NCBI GenBank assembly: GCA_019614645.1
Contig: JABWDB010000001.1
Coordinates: 29,443,501 to 29,507,500, forward strand
Direction: 5' to 3'
DNA from: Stratiolaelaps scimitus
Taxonomy: Eukaryota > Arthropoda > Arachnida > Mesostigmata > Laelapidae
Length of the DNA: 64,000 nt
Position 1 is the first letter of the stretch. Every line of letters begins with the position of its first letter. The notes beneath the pieces are model-generated. The model made no database searches, was not told the DNA's origin, and saw only the letters and a program-made list of their open reading frames with translations. Positions 13,779 through 22,825 of this stretch are shown one piece after another. Made by a program: the position numbers and the translations under genes.

Positions 13779-15502
13779 CAAACATACGGTAGGTCGGTAT
13801 TTCTAGGGATTATGGGGGGGGGGGGGGGTGAGGACGACAATGTCCCGAGGAAGGCGATGGCATTGCCTCTCTGCACGGCGAGGGACAGGCGCTGCAGGAG
13901 GAAAGAGCCAGCGCGCTTGTCCCCGGTGGCGCGGATCAACCTGTGGTAGACCCCCTCGAGGAAGTTCGCAGTGAGAGGGCCGTGCCCGCCCAAGGTCTCA
14001 AAGGCAAGGGGGGAAAACAGGTGGGTTGCTTGGAGTGCGGCGTACTTCCTTAGCTTTGCCCGTTCCGCACGCGCTACTGCGTAACCGGGGATGGTTGCAC
14101 AGTGGTTGACATAAGAAGGTGCTAGAGTGTCAACCACAGTGCCGTCCCAGACCAGGTGCAGGCCTCGATGAAAGGGGATAAGGGTGAGGCCGTCAGGGCG
14201 GCGCCCGTCAGAGGTGTCGAGGCCCTGTGGCTCCCTTGTGCAAGGAATACCGGCGGAGTGGAGGGCCCTCACGAGCGTGTCGTTAAGCATCGTGTGTCGC
14301 GGATGGCGACCGGCGCTGCGTTCGCACGAGAGACCGTGATGGCCATTCGTTGCGACGGGGTCCCCGCAACGCTCGCAGCTGTGGGCCGCAACTACAGGGG
14401 CCCCGAGGCGAAGGCCCACACAGAAGCGGAGGGAGCGATCGTCTAGAGCAGTACCAAGGGACGACGAGGGCAGCGCGTGGAGCCACGCCCCCGCACCAGG
14501 CCTGTCGACAGCCCGGAGGCGAGCTTGGTCAGCAACGTGTGGCGCAGAGGCCAGGAGGGAGTCCCGCAGCTCCTGGTGCAGGGCATCGGACCACGCCCGC
14601 TGCTTGCTCTGTTTGTCCGGAGGGACCCGAGCGCGGACGCCCGTCTGGTCAAGGGCAGCTTCCTGGGAAGCGGAGAAGTGGGCGAGCGCTTCGGGGGGGA
14701 GGACTGTAGCGACCATGTCGGCAACCGCCGTAAGCGACGCGGCGTAGCAAACGTCAGCCAAGCGGCGTACACTGAGGATGCCGAGGCCACCGAAGCGGAC
14801 TGGAAGGGAAGCCTGCGACGCCGCTTCCGGAGGGAGCTGGAGGTTCAGGATCGTCGTCAGGGCTTCCAACACCAAGTCGTCATACTCGTGAAGGGCTGAA
14901 GCCTCAGTGCCGGCCGGGCATGTCCTAAGCAAGTGCTGCATGCGTGCCGCCGAGAAACAGGACCGAAGCAGGAACAGCCCCTGGTGAGCCGATAACAGGG
15001 GCAGCCGGTCGAGCATCACGGCCGTCCTCTCGAGGCAACGGTTCAATAGCGGCCGGATGGCCTCGTCCGTGAGAGGGGAGCCGACGAGCTCGAGGGACAA
15101 CCTCTGAGTGAGACGGCACCCTGGGAGCGACCGCTGGAGGTCGGGCTGCGCGTCTAAAGAGAAGATCTCGCACTTCGTGGGGTTGAGGGCAAGGCCGCTG
15201 CGCCCCTCGTAGTCGAGTACTCGCTGAACGTCGGAGGCGACGGTCGCCGGATCACCTGCCAACGTTCCGTCGTCCATGTACCACAGCCGCAGACGCGACT
15301 GGAGGGACACAGCGAGGGGCCGGAGGGCCAGGCAGAAGAGGGCTGGGCCCAGCGGGTCCCCCTGCTGGACACCGCACTCTGAGCTGATGACGGCGTTGTC
15401 CATAATCAGATGGGAGGGGCAACGATAGGCCAGGTCGACCAGAGGGAAGAGGCCAGGGACGTGCTCAGCGACCTCACGCAGAACGAGATCTCGACGGATG
15501 GA
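13778..15502 (-). CDS. retrotransposon polyprotein fragment: reverse transcriptase C-terminal half plus RLE endonuclease
   Basis: The frame is open from the insertion break to a TGA at 13780-13778. The first internal ATG is at 15403, but about 33 codons of family-like sequence precede it, so that ATG is not the native start. Counting from that Met, visible motifs are GVQQGDPLGP (residues 11-20, RT motif B), YMDDG (42-46, the catalytic motif C) and LNPTK (73-77, motif D). A zinc knuckle C-X2-C-X8-H-X4-C follows (Cys343, Cys346, His355, Cys360), then R-H (369-370), RPDG (402-405) with Asp420 15 residues after the PD, and ETLG at 469-472. This order matches the RLE domain of site-specific LINEs. 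RT motif A, carrying the first catalytic aspartate, is missing, so the product cannot be an active polymerase. No internal stop or frameshift is seen in 520 codons, which indicates recent insertion. The native C-terminus is probably near FLGTL (518-522). The proline run and tail beyond it come from a C15 tract and 3' UTR read in frame. Confidence 0.9.
   Translation of the reverse strand, partial: SIRRDLVLREVAEHVPGLFPLVDLAYRCPSHLIMDNAVISSECGVQQGDPLGPALFCLALRPLAVSLQSRLRLWYMDDGTLAGDPATVASDVQRVLDYEGRSGLALNPTKCEIFSLDAQPDLQRSLPGCRLTQRLSLELVGSPLTDEAIRPLLNRCLERTAVMLDRLPLLSAHQGLFLLRSCFSAARMQHLLRTCPAGTEASALHEYDDLVLEALTTILNLQLPPEAASQASLPVRFGGLGILSVRRLADVCYAASLTAVADMVATVLPPEALAHFSASQEAALDQTGVRARVPPDKQSKQRAWSDALHQELRDSLLASAPHVADQARLRAVDRPGAGAWLHALPSSSLGTALDDRSLRFCVGLRLGAPVVAAHSCERCGDPVATNGHHGLSCERSAGRHPRHTMLNDTLVRALHSAGIPCTREPQGLDTSDGRRPDGLTLIPFHRGLHLVWDGTVVDTLAPSYVNHCATIPGYAVARAERAKLRKYAALQATHLFSPLAFETLGGHGPLTANFLEGVYHRLIRATGDKRAGSFLLQRLSLAVQRGNAIAFLGTLSSSPPPPPIIPRNTDLPYV
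13814..13828. repeat. poly-G run, 15 nt (poly-C in the element's sense)
   Basis: A homopolymer inside the 3' end of the retrotransposon. It encodes the proline run at the end of the open frame and is a likely site of length error. A one-base change would alter where the frame stops. Confidence 0.9.
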
Positions 15503-15512
15503 TCATGGATAT
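15502..15512. repeat. target-site duplication, right copy
   Basis: ATCATGGATAT, identical to 13754-13764. Its first base is the last base of the codon where element homology ends. Confidence 0.9.
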
Positions 15513-15833
15513 TATTACAATGAATCGTACTAATCATATATTTAGATAATGAAGCGTAGCAGTGACATGACGAGCCGGTCCGCGCAGAAGCGACAAAGTT
15601 AGCGGCGGTTCGTTGTGTCGGGGAAGTACAGCAATATATTATTTAATGACTTGCAGATATTAGATGCAAATGTAGATTTAGGGGAAATCGGTAAGGCTCA
15701 AATACAGAACACGTTAGGTTAGGTTCAATGCTGGACAAATTCCTCTGCTTGTCAGACGCAAATAGCTCACCAAAGTCATTTACAAATCGCGCTCGCAACC
15801 GACGACACTCGAATTTGATCCTCCCAGCATTGG
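15513..15833. other. intergenic stretch between LINE and SINE
   Basis: It contains CGTTAGGTTAGGTT at about 15712-15725, two and a half units of the arthropod telomere motif TTAGG. Otherwise nothing is visible. Confidence 0.5.
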
Positions 15834-15925
15834 CACTTCGAATCCCGTCGCATGACATATAAGAAAACTTAAGCATTGTATGCAGTTCCTTTAATAAATC
15901 AATAAAGCTTTAACTTTAACTAACT
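15834..15925 (+). mobile_element. tRNA-derived SINE, 5'-decayed copy C
   Basis: It starts with a B-box-like CTTCGAATCCCG and continues with the family tail: TGACATATAAG, CTTAAGCATTGTA, GCAG-TCCTTTAATAAA and CAATAAA. It is closest to the copy at 25516 in the tail and differs there by only a few substitutions and a small gap. No A-box is recognisable upstream, so the head is truncated or diverged. Confidence 0.8.
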
Positions 15926-16408
15926 TTAACTATAGTAATCAAATTATACAGAAGGTTCACGGTGTAAACATCACACAATATACCTTCGTCTTACAGGCAG
16001 TTCTCCTGAGCAGCATTTAGCTTCACTAATATCGTCATGCCATTTTGTCAGTCGAAATTAACCCGTCCTTTTTACGAAAACGTAAGTATTGTAAAATTCA
16101 TCAGTTCTGTGAATAATATTTGAGCATTGAATTGAAAATTTCTCGAGTAAGCAATTTCCTCAAACATAACCCCTAGAAGTCTGGCAATGTCTACACATCT
16201 CAATGGAGGACAACATCCTTCAACGTGTTAACCTTCGATCTCGATGTGGAACCCTTCATTGTTTCCACTCAAATGCGCGGAGTCATCTCCCCACCGCAGC
16301 ATTGAATGCTGTGAACAAGCCTGTCATTGCTCTTGAGATATGTCACTCCCAGCTCGACGGTTGGTTTCCCAACAATACAATAAAACCCTTTATTTCAAAG
16401 GAATACGT
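15926..16408. other. AT-rich non-coding stretch
   Basis: Only short ORFs are present and no repeats beyond the SINE tail. Confidence 0.5.
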
Positions 16409-17233
16409 CTAACAGGACGTGTTTAGCATATTTTTGCATATCATAACATATCTGTGCCGGCACACGTCATCGGCCCGCGCGCGTCCCCCGCGCATCCTTG
16501 TCAATTTGCTGTTCGTAAATTCTCGGTTCAATAGAACAAGCGGAGCAAAGGGGTGCAATAATGTTTCGCTATTCGAGACGATTTGCAATGTCTGACAATT
16601 GCCGTATGGCGGGCCGCGAACCAACAGTCCCTTGTCGGCAGAAAGTGAGCAGTGAGTGGAGATGACCGAGTAACATTGTTTTTTACAGGGGGGGGGGGGG
16701 GTAACATTTGCCAGCATCGGCGATTCACCTGAGTAACTTGTCACATGCGAACAAGCTATCGTCGTCGTCCACCACTCGTGCAGACCTGTGCTGGCAAATT
16801 TGTCAACAACGCTGCTATTATTATTTACCTTGGCATTTCCCGTCTCTTGTTTGGCTTGCCTGTCCCGCCCGCTTGCGTACTCTGGCAGTCGTGACGGTGG
16901 TCGTACCCTTGGAACAGCCACTCTTTGTATCTTTCGACTGACCCCTGTCAGCTTGCGCACAGTGTCGGCCAGCGCCAATAAGATGTGTTCGCCGTTTTGA
17001 CCGATTGGCTTTGAAGCGACCATCCAAAGAGCAAACATTCTACTGGCGGTCGACTCGACTCGAAACGGGTTACCCGGCTTGTGGTGCCTGCCCCTCTGCA
17101 GAGTGCGACAAGTGCCCTCGAGAAGAGCGGCGTCCATCTCCGTCGAGCAACTGCCGAGAAATTGGTTTAACGCACGTTGTTGAACTGTGCCAACACGCCG
17201 ACGACGAGGACAACGACGAACTCGACCAACCAC
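16409..17233 (-). CDS. unrecognised 274-codon open frame
   Basis: This is the longest ATG-to-stop frame outside the LINE. No domain, repeat or signal peptide is recognised. The start is arginine-rich and a PPPP stretch comes from the poly-G run at 16688. By a rough estimate with equal base frequencies, a frame this long is expected about 0.01 times per 64 kb, so it is noteworthy. The real expectation is higher in GC-rich DNA, however, and overlapping open frames on the plus strand argue that composition is responsible. Confidence 0.12.
   Translation of the reverse strand: MVGRVRRCPRRRRVGTVQQRALNQFLGSCSTEMDAALLEGTCRTLQRGRHHKPGNPFRVESTASRMFALWMVASKPIGQNGEHILLALADTVRKLTGVSRKIQRVAVPRVRPPSRLPEYASGRDRQAKQETGNAKVNNNSSVVDKFASTGLHEWWTTTIACSHVTSYSGESPMLANVTPPPPCKKQCYSVISTHCSLSADKGLLVRGPPYGNCQTLQIVSNSETLLHPFAPLVLLNREFTNSKLTRMRGGRARADDVCRHRYVMICKNMLNTSC
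16688..16701. repeat. poly-G run, about 14 nt
   Basis: A G homopolymer directly after TTTTACA. It is similar to the runs at 13814 and 49410. Confidence 0.9.
16788..17000 (+). CDS. small ORF with signal-peptide-like N-terminus
   Basis: This 70-codon frame opens with M-L-A-N-L-S-T-T followed by a run of Leu and Phe and a small-residue region (Val-Ser-Cys-Leu-Ala) that resembles a secretion signal with a cleavage site near residue 23. The remaining 47 residues contain few cysteines and match nothing I know. It lies antisense to the 274-codon frame. The signal may simply reflect T/C-rich sequence. Confidence 0.12.
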   Translation: MLANLSTTLLLLFTLAFPVSCLACLSRPLAYSGSRDGGRTLGTATLCIFRLTPVSLRTVSASANKMCSPF

Positions 17234-17244
17234 CTAACGGCTGA

Positions 17245-18340
17245 GGGTGACGCGACCCGCGTCACCATCACCCCGCTGCCTTCTGCGTGCGACAGAATGC
17301 CGCTTGCGAGGCAAAGGAAGCCGGAAGCCGGAGGATGAAGAGCAGAAAGGCAAATTCTAATTAAATTGCGACGACGCCATCCGAGTTAGATGGAGCTAGG
17401 AGCGAACGGGACGGGTGAGAGAGAGAGAGCCCTGTTGCCTGGTTGAGTGGAGCTGCTCGACTCGTCTTCGGTCACAAGGAGTGCGCCGACAAAGATTGAA
17501 GGAACCGCCGTTGACGACGACGGCGACGAGCCGGTAGTTTGCAGATGTCGCTTGAAGCAGAGGTCGCTTGAACCACCAAAGGACGTCTCGAGGTCGAGAT
17601 TGGGCAAAGTCGAAGGCTGAGCCTTCAGCATACGGAGGTCCTCTGCGTTGAAAACACAGCCGGGGAAACACCGGCCTGGGTACACAACCGTGCGAACCAT
17701 AGGCACAAAGATACATATATATATATATGTGTGTATATATGACCAGCGAACTTGCACCATTCATCGTGGCCGTCGCGAACGACCCCAAAGCCGTCTAAGC
17801 CTTATTTCTAGCCATTGCGTGAGCTCCGGCTGCAAATTACGCTGCTAGCTCTGATGCAGCGCCCTGGCTCACCTTCGAGTGGTGAGCTTTCTTGGAATAT
17901 TGGTCCTGCTAGCGCTTCAACGCTCTGGGAGCTGACTGCACACCGGTGCGGAAGAGTCTAGACGCCCATGGCGCTTAGAACGACGTGGGTGCTTCAGCGC
18001 ACGCGAGCATCTATCAACGTAAGCAGATTCAAGGAGAGCGAAAGTGGAGAAAAATACCACGTGGTTAGACTTTAATGTGTAAATGCTGCCGAGCAGCGGT
18101 GGCGATCGAAGATGTATGTTCCATAGTTACTAAATCGTATAATAATAATACACTAAAGCACTTATATGGACGATACTTGATGTGGAAGGGTCGGATAATA
18201 GATGGATCTAAAAGAGTTGAAGGACTTGTTTACCATGATGGAGGTTGTTAAGATTTTGCTACGTTCTCGAAGTGCAGTTGATTTGAATTTATTTTCATCA
18301 AATATGGACATCAGACCAGGCTAGCTAGAACACGCACGCA
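17245..18340. other. non-coding stretch with short overlapping ORFs
   Basis: A (TA)n/(TG)n tract lies at about 17711-17738. Several 60-130-codon frames overlap on both strands. No recognised product. Confidence 0.4.
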
Positions 18341-18412
18341 TATATATATATATATATATACACTGCACGACACACATATATATATATATGTACGCTGCAC
18401 GACATACAGGCG
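18339..18412. repeat. duplicated (TA)n plus CTGCACGACA block
   Basis: A (TA)n tract followed by CACTGCACGACACACA is repeated once as (TA)n followed by CGCTGCACGACATACA. This is a tandem duplication of a compound unit, not a plain microsatellite. The two copies differ by a few substitutions and in TA number. Confidence 0.75.
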
Positions 18413-18587
18413 GCAATCGAGAATATGCGCGACGCAGAAAAGGGACGATGCCGGCCGGGATGGCGTATACAGCATATACATATAATATATCCAGTGTGCC
18501 ACCAGCTTGCCCGGCTATCGTCTGCCCAGCATACATACATGCGCTGCATCCTAAGTGATTGTGTATCGTCTGTGTGAGGGCTGCCAC

Positions 18588-18683
18588 CATCATCATCGTC
18601 GTCGTCGTCGTCGTTCAACTCCTGTTCCTGAGTGGGTGCATGAGCTCGCGTAAGTATACTGCTACTGCTGCTGCTGCTGCTGG
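18588..18683. repeat. trinucleotide repeats (CAT/CGT)n and (CTG)n
   Basis: CATCATCATCGTCGTCGTCGTCGT lies at about 18590-18615, and (CTG)-type repeats at about 18660-18683. They produce poly-Asp and poly-Ser frames on the minus strand. Confidence 0.85.
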
Positions 18684-18747
18684 AAGAGACTGTATAGTGT
18701 ACTCTATGCATCTATGGGTGGGTCTGTGTGTCTGTGTTAGTGAGTGA

Positions 18748-19330
18748 GCTAGAGCGGGTTCCGCGATGGCCGACCGTCCGCTTAGTCTGGCGCTCCGCCG
18801 CTTGCCACGTTGGCCGCCGCTGCCACTGCCACCGCCGTCGTCCTGACCAAGCGCCTTCCCCAAGCGCATAGGACATGCCGTCCTGCAAACAAACTGGCCG
18901 CCACACATCCGTCCTTTGACTCTCTCTCTCTCTCTCTCTTTTCGCTAGTCGACCATTTCGTGTTTCCGACATGTCCTCCCTTTGGGCACAAACGGAGGGC
19001 CACATCGCTGCCATCCGCAACGTACGTATGGATGGCAATGTGGCCGTATGGACCCTCACGCGTCGCGGAGAGAGAACGATAGAGAGAGAAAGAGAGAGAG
19101 AGAGCGGCGAAGAGACACGCACTTGTGCAATATACTGTATCTAAAATGCCGCGCGTTGGTGCTGGGGCTTGCTGAGGCTGCAAAAAGGGGGAAGGAGCGA
19201 CTAGAGAGAGGGAGACGGGGAGTTTGGTGGCTATGGGTGGTGCTTTTGCTGGCAACGCTGTGCCACCGTTGTTCAAGCGCTCTATACTACAATAGCAGCA
19301 GGGCGGGTAGTCGCCACCGCGAGACATAGC
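18748..19330. other. GC-rich patch with (CT)n and (GA)n tracts and overlapping ORFs
   Basis: (CT)n lies at about 18920-18940 and (GA)n at about 19080-19102. Both feed low-complexity frames on both strands (longest 181 codons, at 18782-19327 minus). The CT tract runs into TTTTCGCTAG (AG at 18947-18948), which fits a plus-strand splice acceptor. No protein is recognised. Confidence 0.3.
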
Positions 19331-20359
19331 GAGAGAAGGTAGGGTCAGGCCAGCCGAGCGTCCCGTGCGGCCAGGACACTGACGCGCAGGACCCTACGAG
19401 GGTGTCATCGCTGGAGTTGTTGTTGTTGTTGTCATCACCGTCACCACCGCCACTGCCGCCACCAGGGAGTGGCAAAAAGGAGTAACGAACGAGAAGAGAG
19501 ACAGCATAAAAGCGAACGAGCAATCGGCCAACGCTGGCACGAGATCGAGTATGCGGGGAAAATGGGTGTCACCCTTGCGGCTAGCTCGCCATCGCGTCGA
19601 CGGGGCGGCGGCGGCACCGCTGGTGACGCTCTTCGGTGCGTTACGGTCCGGGCCGCTCGCGATATTACAATGCACTCTAGCCCACTCTTTCTAAGTCCGC
19701 TGTGGGGCTGCTACAGCGCACAGTCTCTACCCTAAACAGCAGACACGATGACGGTAGGATGGAGTCAAGCCCCGAGTTTGAACTGTCTGCTGCATCGTCC
19801 GTCCTCATACGACCGACCACGCACAGTGCACCGTAACTACACTGTAGCAAAAGCAGAACACTGAGGTGGCGATGCTGGCGGTGGCGACGGAGGCGGCGGG
19901 CGGGGGTCGCGCGCCCTGCTGGCTAACGCCCCAGCCATGTGTACGTTAGCCAGCAGGGCGCGCGTCAAACAAGCCAACTCTTGACCCATCAGCAAACGAG
20001 CAAATCTACTGTACGAGCAACAGACATCGTTGCTGACTGGACAACGAGGTGGTCCAGCTCCTGCTATTATTCCGCGTGTTATCGAGCGACATCCCCGCCC
20101 CCCCATTACCGCTGATGAATTGAAATTCATTGGGCACCGGCAGTCGACCACCACCACCACCACCGCCCAACGTGGTCAAACAATGGCGCGCTAGGTAAGA
20201 GACCACAAATGAATGAAATGGGATGGCGTCATTAAATGAAACGCGGTACGATCTGACTCTTTTGCTTCGGTTGACTCTTTGAGTCGAGTCGGCCACTCTA
20301 CGGATCGAGGCTCATATCCGTTCCCGTCCACCGTGAACCTGCCTTCTATTCGCTTTTTG

Positions 20360-20360
<1 letters not shown>
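19331..20360. other. GC-rich patch with trinucleotide repeats and a perfect hairpin
   Basis: (GTT)n lies at about 19414-19432 and short (CCA)n and (GGC)-type runs are present. The hairpin at 19908-19964 is listed separately. Overlapping frames such as 19837-20163 minus are unrecognised. Confidence 0.4.
19908..19964. repeat. perfect inverted repeat (21-bp arms, 15-nt loop)
   Basis: Left arm 19908-19928 begins CGCGCGCCCTG and ends GGCTAACG. Right arm 19944-19964 is its exact reverse complement. The loop is 15 nt. Total length is 57 nt, the same as the hairpin at 63633-63689. The arms are GC-rich and flawless, so the structure is very young or maintained. Confidence 0.95.
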
Positions 20361-20363
<3 letters not shown>

Positions 20364-20404
<41 letters not shown>

Positions 20405-20430
20405 TATATATATATATATATGTGTGTGTA
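20364..20430. repeat. compound (TA)n-CACA-(TA)n-(TG)n microsatellite
   Basis: Two TA tracts of about 32 and 20 nt are separated by CACA and followed by GTGTGTG. The same TA-to-TG grading is seen at 38025 and 17711. Confidence 0.95.
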
Positions 20431-21012
20431 TAGTGTTGCCGTCCGATGCCGTCTGACTCAGTGTACGCACCTTCACATTGTTCGGATCTCTCTCGTTGAT
20501 GCCAGCTCGGATGCGGTAGTTCGGATAAGTAGATTGTATGATAATTAGCTGTGCCAGACATCTATAATAGATCTGGCAAACCGATGGAGGACGTCTGTCG
20601 GATAATAACACAGCTCCCCTGAACGAGACAATGTTTAGCTGCGTTTGCAGTCGAATTTTGCCGTTTAACCCGACCGGCATTCGGATCACAAATGTTTGTC
20701 TGTGCTCAGGCAATACCACACGATTTATTCTAGGGTGAGACCTACCGTTGTTGGCGTGTAACCACACGCATATGCCAGCTTTTAACCCCCCGTTTATTGA
20801 TGTATTGAGCTCCGTAAAGTTACCGCCAAACAGGTCAGCTAATGCATGTCTCAAGTTTACATGTGTACATATTACACGTAGGAAATCTGTCAGATCTATG
20901 ATACAATACACTACAACTAAGTACACTAATACACTGGACGTAGATTCCTTTGCACGGAAGCATTTATATGCATATACAATCTCCTAAACTTGCACACACT
21001 GTAAACCGTTAT

Positions 21013-21042
21013 CATATATATATATACATATATATATATATA
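21013..21042. repeat. (TA)n microsatellite
   Basis: A TA tract with one CA interruption. Confidence 0.85.
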
Positions 21043-21927
21043 GTTCGGTCGACGGGAAATGAAGAGGGTCGATGGCAGGAATTTTGAGTCAGCTCAAATT
21101 GAACTAATTTTTATTCATTTCCTAGTGCAATATTACCAAAGCGCTATCTCTTGTACGAGTCGTTGAAGATAGAGGCATCCTTGAAGTCCGTCCACTCGGG
21201 GGGTACTCAGAACTTCCGAGTTGAAACCGTAACTTTGCAAATCCCCAACGGGTTCTGCTCAAACAAGCTTCGTTGGAAAGCTCCTTATAATCGAGAGGCC
21301 TGCACGAATGACTTCAAATCGAAATTGGTCAACACAACATGCCCGTATTCCAACGACCAACATTCGAGTCAACAGTTCGGTGCACCGAAGGATTCGATAT
21401 TTACTCGATGGTTTCCGATTGGATGTCGGATGCATGGAGCGAACAATGCGACGGTAACTCCCACAGTTCGGTGACAAAAAAATTCGTTACTGTTGAGCAC
21501 ATCATCGTTATAATGTTACTGAGGTGTTATCTAAACTTCTCCGGTGTCGAGCGAACCTTTTCATAAAGCTAATATAGTGCTTTATTAGAGGACGAAGCTA
21601 CCTCCTTGGTGTTGTGAGTTTGTGTCACTTCGATGAGATAGCCTGTTCTCCGACAGATTTTTTTATTCAGTTTGCGGCGCTGTATCAACTAGTTTCCCTG
21701 GTAGCCGCTTTTCCCGATATATTTTTAGTATTTCGGATTAAAGTTCGGAACATGTAAGAATGCTTTTTAGGGGCAGGTCGGAGCACAAACGTTGTGTACG
21801 GCCAGACGCGGCTTGAGACGAGGTTTCCAACGCAAGTTGTCGTTCAGGCATCTAAATGGAGTCCCTTTGATGGAGTGTATATCTTCAATCGTCCAAGTTT
21901 AGACAATCGCCTTTTCGTCTACCGAGC

Positions 21928-21953
21928 TATATATATATATATATATATATATA
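21928..21953. repeat. (TA)n microsatellite
   Basis: Uninterrupted TA dinucleotides. Confidence 0.9.
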
Positions 21954-22484
21954 ATAGTAATACGTAAGTACACGCCAAGAACCAACCCCTAAATACATAT
22001 CGTTGTTATGTGCAATTGTATCAGACATGCCCATTGCCTCAGTACCCGTTTATAGAAGTGGGTGTAGAAGACCAAGAGACCTACACAGCTGCTGTCAATG
22101 GGTCAAACGCTAGCCTTACATACGCAACGGACCCCTTTAATGCGCGCGATTCGGTTAGGGGTTCACATGTCGAGGTCATTGTCTTTGTGACCTCTTATGA
22201 TCTAGTTCGCCTTTAACCAGCCAGCTGTCACAATAAAATGCTGCTTGACATTCTCTTCAAAATGCCATAACAAGTGTATTGAAATGTACCACCTCTGTTA
22301 TTGAGAATTCACCACTTCGCATAATCGTAAGCGCGCCAACAAAACAACATCCATATAGTCAGATCTCGCCATTGGAGTCAACTTCGAGCAGATTTGCCTT
22401 CTTCTGACATAAGCATGTATGTTTTCTCTGCCGGCCTCGATGAGCATTCGTATAACATTGCATTATTGAAAATCCATCAGGGAA

Positions 22485-22535
22485 ACTGCGATTGTTAAAG
22501 AAGTGACACTGCGATTGTTAAAGAAGTGACACTGC
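22485..22535. repeat. 23-bp tandem duplication
   Basis: The unit ACTGCGATTGTTAAAG followed by AAGTGAC occurs at 22485 and again at 22508 without mismatch, and a third partial copy (ACTGC) follows. Confidence 0.95.
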
Positions 22536-22825
22536 AATGTCGGGGACAAGCGTCACAAGTCCACATGTTTTTTTTCGAAAAATGTCCCACAAACGCACGA
22601 GAAAGACTTCGCGTATGGCTATCGATCTTTGTTAATATTTAGCTCGCCCAATGATGAACGAGTATCATAACCTAAAGATCGCCTCTGACCACCAACGATC
22701 AAAACCTGTTCGATCAGCCCCTAATCGCGTTTTCCGGCTAACTCTGAGCCTGAAACATTTTACTTCTAAGGTTTTGCTTTTGCATTGCTTCGCAAGACGG
22801 ACGCCCGTTGAACGCAAGCGTGCAG
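22536..22825. other. plain non-coding stretch
   Basis: Nothing beyond short ORFs. Confidence 0.5.

Larger units (their letters stand above)
13765..15501 (-). mobile_element. 5'-truncated non-LTR retrotransposon with restriction-like endonuclease (RLE class)
   Basis: This 1737-bp insertion is flanked by a perfect 11-bp direct repeat, the footprint of target-primed reverse transcription. Read on the minus strand, it starts abruptly inside the reverse-transcriptase domain and runs through RT, thumb/linker and a C-terminal endonuclease to a short 3' end with AATAAA. Homology to the protein family continues right up to the repeat (the frame reads S-I-R-R-D at the break), so 5' truncation, not later deletion, explains the missing half. 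There is no poly(A) tail at the 3' junction. The GC content and CG content are far higher than the flanks. The clade is unresolved among RLE-encoding families (R2, R4/Dong, CRE, NeSL, HERO); there is no ribosomal DNA or other recognisable target gene at the site. Confidence 0.93.
20431..22484. other. AT-richer non-coding stretch
   Basis: (TA)n tracts lie at about 21013-21042 and 21928-21953. ORFs are short and unrecognised (longest 204 codons, at 20312-20926 minus, inflated by the TA tract). Confidence 0.45.

Noticed and set aside
14156..14899. Long plus-strand frames in the LINE (for example 14350-14709 and 14477-14899)
   Set aside because: They are antisense shadows of the GC-rich RT/endonuclease frame on the minus strand.
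20312..20926. 204-codon minus-strand frame
   Set aside because: Its length depends on the (TA)n tract translating as Tyr-Ile repeats; the remainder is not recognisable.
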